This document shows, in pieces, positions 38,823-40,000 of a stretch of 40,000 nucleotides of DNA. Below the pieces are notes generated by a model, which saw nothing but the letters and a program-made list of their open reading frames with translations, made no database searches and was not told the DNA's origin. The DNA comes from Symbiodinium natans (taxonomy: Eukaryota > Sar > Dinophyceae > Suessiales > Symbiodiniaceae). A program made the position numbers and the translations under genes. The DNA is taken from positions 350,001-390,000 of the forward strand of contig CAJNDS010002226.1 of the NCBI GenBank assembly GCA_905221605.1. The letters are read 5' to 3'. Position 1 is the stretch's first letter. Every line of letters begins with the position of its first letter.

Positions 38823-39374
38823 GGGCTAGGATGTGTGCTTCTGGCATTTTCTTGCGAAAACACGCGGAGGATTTGAAAGCCCTCAGCCCTTGACGCCGCA
38901 AGTGAAACATAATATGTAAACCCCTCAAACCCCTAAACTGGACTCTAGACCTCGACACCCCTGAACTCCTTAAACCCCTTAACCCACGCAGCCACACATC
39001 CACACACGCCAACCCTAACGGAGCACTTGAAGAGCACCAGCAGTCCATAGACCCAAAGCCCTGAAAGACTGGGGATGTCACAGGCTACGCTTAGGCTTCG
39101 AGATTGCTGGAGTCTGGTGCATATGGCATATGTTTTCACAGGGTTTGCAGGTGTTGCCTCGAGAGCCTACCTACCCAGGGTTGGAGTTTGGGGTTCCCCC
39201 CTTGCAGGGTCCTAGATAGGTACTCCCAGGACTCTCGGGTAAACCTTATATATGATGGGTAGTTAGTTGCAACTAGGCAAAGTCATCTGTACCCAAACCT
39301 ACACCACAGCTCATGAGGCCCTACCTAGTACCAAGCTTCACAAGTAGGCTTTGAACCCCCTAAACACCCTGAAC
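38823..39374. other. Low-copy stretch with weak inverted ends
   Basis: GGTCCTAGATAGG (39208) and the complement of 39320-39332 (GGTACTAGGTAGG) match 11 of 13, a possible but unsupported MITE. No gene recognised. Confidence 0.35.
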
Positions 39375-39451
39375 CCCTGTAATCATAACCCTAAACCCTT
39401 TAAGCCCTAAACCCTTTAAACCCTAAACCCTAAACCCTAAACCCCCCCCCC
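39375..39451 (-). repeat. Telomere-like array (CCCTAAA) ending in a C run
   Basis: Nine units, with CCCTTTAAA variants at the left and C9 at the right. Confidence 0.93.
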
Positions 39452-39557
39452 ACCCAAAAAAAGAAATATTGGTTGGAGCTGTGTGTTAGACGCCTTTGGC
39501 GTCGGGCTGCCGCTGGCGCAGCTGGAAGGCCATTGTCCGCGCGCGCAGCTGCGCCTG

Positions 39558-39706
39558 CTTGGAGGTTCATGGTACTTACTAACCACTTATAACTGTACTT
39601 GCAACCCTACTTATAATACCCCTAAAGGGCCTTATAGGGGTTATCCCAATTATAAGTAGGGTTATAGGCCCAGTTATAAGTGTAGTAAGTACCATGAACC
39701 TCCAAG
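39558..39706. mobile_element. MITE family B, copy 4 (complete)
   Basis: CTTGGAGGTTCATGGTACTT and its perfect complement form the ends, followed by ACTA and ACTTATAACTG matches. Interior motifs CTTATAA and AGGGGTTAT are self-complementary. TG lies on both borders (39556-39557, 39707-39708), in place of the TA seen at copies 1 and 3. Confidence 0.82.
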
Positions 39707-40000
39707 TGCTGTTGTGGGGGATCCGAAGTACGGGCCCATAATTTGGGTCCCTTGCTATCTTGGCTGCACTTAGGAGGGTAGCTCTAAATTAAACTTTTAG
39801 CTACCTTATGAAGAAACCCAATAAGCCCAAAAGGCTCAGGATCTACAGTTACAGTAAAGCACCACAAAGTTATATAACAATTCCACTAGGTTCAGGGTAA
39901 AACCCTGAACCCTCCACCGCAGAATTGGTTCTGGGGGGTGTACGTACCAGAAGGGCTGAGAGACCTGGATGGGGGGGGGGGGAGGGGAGTGAGCACTTGG
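39707..40000. other. Low-copy stretch with small hairpin and G12
   Basis: GGTAGCT (39777) and AGCTACC (near 39797) can pair across an AT-rich loop. G12 at 39971-39982. Confidence 0.5.

Overview
The window looks like non-coding nuclear DNA from a eukaryote whose telomere repeat is TTTAGGG. I found no gene, rRNA, tRNA or CRISPR that I can support. The TTTAGGG heptamer is typical of most land plants, many green algae and several algal or alveolate lineages, including dinoflagellates. Without a gene I cannot choose among these. No dinoflagellate spliced-leader sequence was noticed. Open reading frames are short. The longest are translations of microsatellites or telomere-like arrays, begin inside a transposon, or lack an ATG start.

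The dominant feature is telomere-like DNA scattered from end to end. By hand I count about 90 arrays or array fragments, covering roughly 8.7 kb (about 22%). About 47 read TTTAGGG on the + strand and about 45 read CCCTAAA, so there is no polarity and this is not a single chromosome end. Some arrays are near-perfect (for example 12322-12441, 21198-21310, 30476-30628, 38107-38215). Others are heavily decayed. Several have become homogeneous arrays of a variant unit: TTTAGGC at 7351-7465, TTCAGGG at 31690-31875, TTTGGGG at 29676-29765, an 8-mer TTTTAGGG type at 15080-15213, and TTTAGGGA at 20247-20350.

Between the arrays lie short low-copy stretches and several families of small inverted-repeat elements that look like non-autonomous DNA transposons (MITEs). 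I name them provisionally A to I. Family C has two 99-bp copies differing at two bases, each flanked by a perfect 4-bp target-site duplication (TSD). Family G has two copies with 4-bp TSDs. Family E has three copies, one with a 4-bp TSD. Family B has four copies with TA or TG flanks. Family D has one complete copy with an 8-9 bp TSD. Families A and F have three and two copies. An 890-bp foldback element lies at 4796-5685.

The most interesting observation is that at least four of these elements (G copy 1 at 1694-1833, A copy 3 at 19702-19862, F copy 1 at 12540-12739, F copy 2 at 18129-18327) carry a telomere-like array inside them. For A and G, sister copies in the same window lack the array. 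This suggests that small transposons are captured by, or carry and seed, interstitial telomeric repeats, which could help explain how the motif spread over the region.

Region by region: 1-4800 is dense alternating arrays with G copy 1 and E copy 1; 4800-5780 is the foldback element; 5780-12840 is arrays with A copies 1 and 2, a D fragment, a direct duplication (9221-9573) and a microsatellite block (10498-10975); 12840-14570 is array-free with B copy 1; 14570-22870 is dense arrays with F copy 2, C copy 1, A copy 3, B copies 2 and 3 and E copy 2; 22870-25000 is local tandem duplications; 25520-28170 is mostly array-free with E copy 3, H, D and I; 28170-40000 is arrays with long low-copy gaps, C copy 2, G copy 2 and B copy 4.
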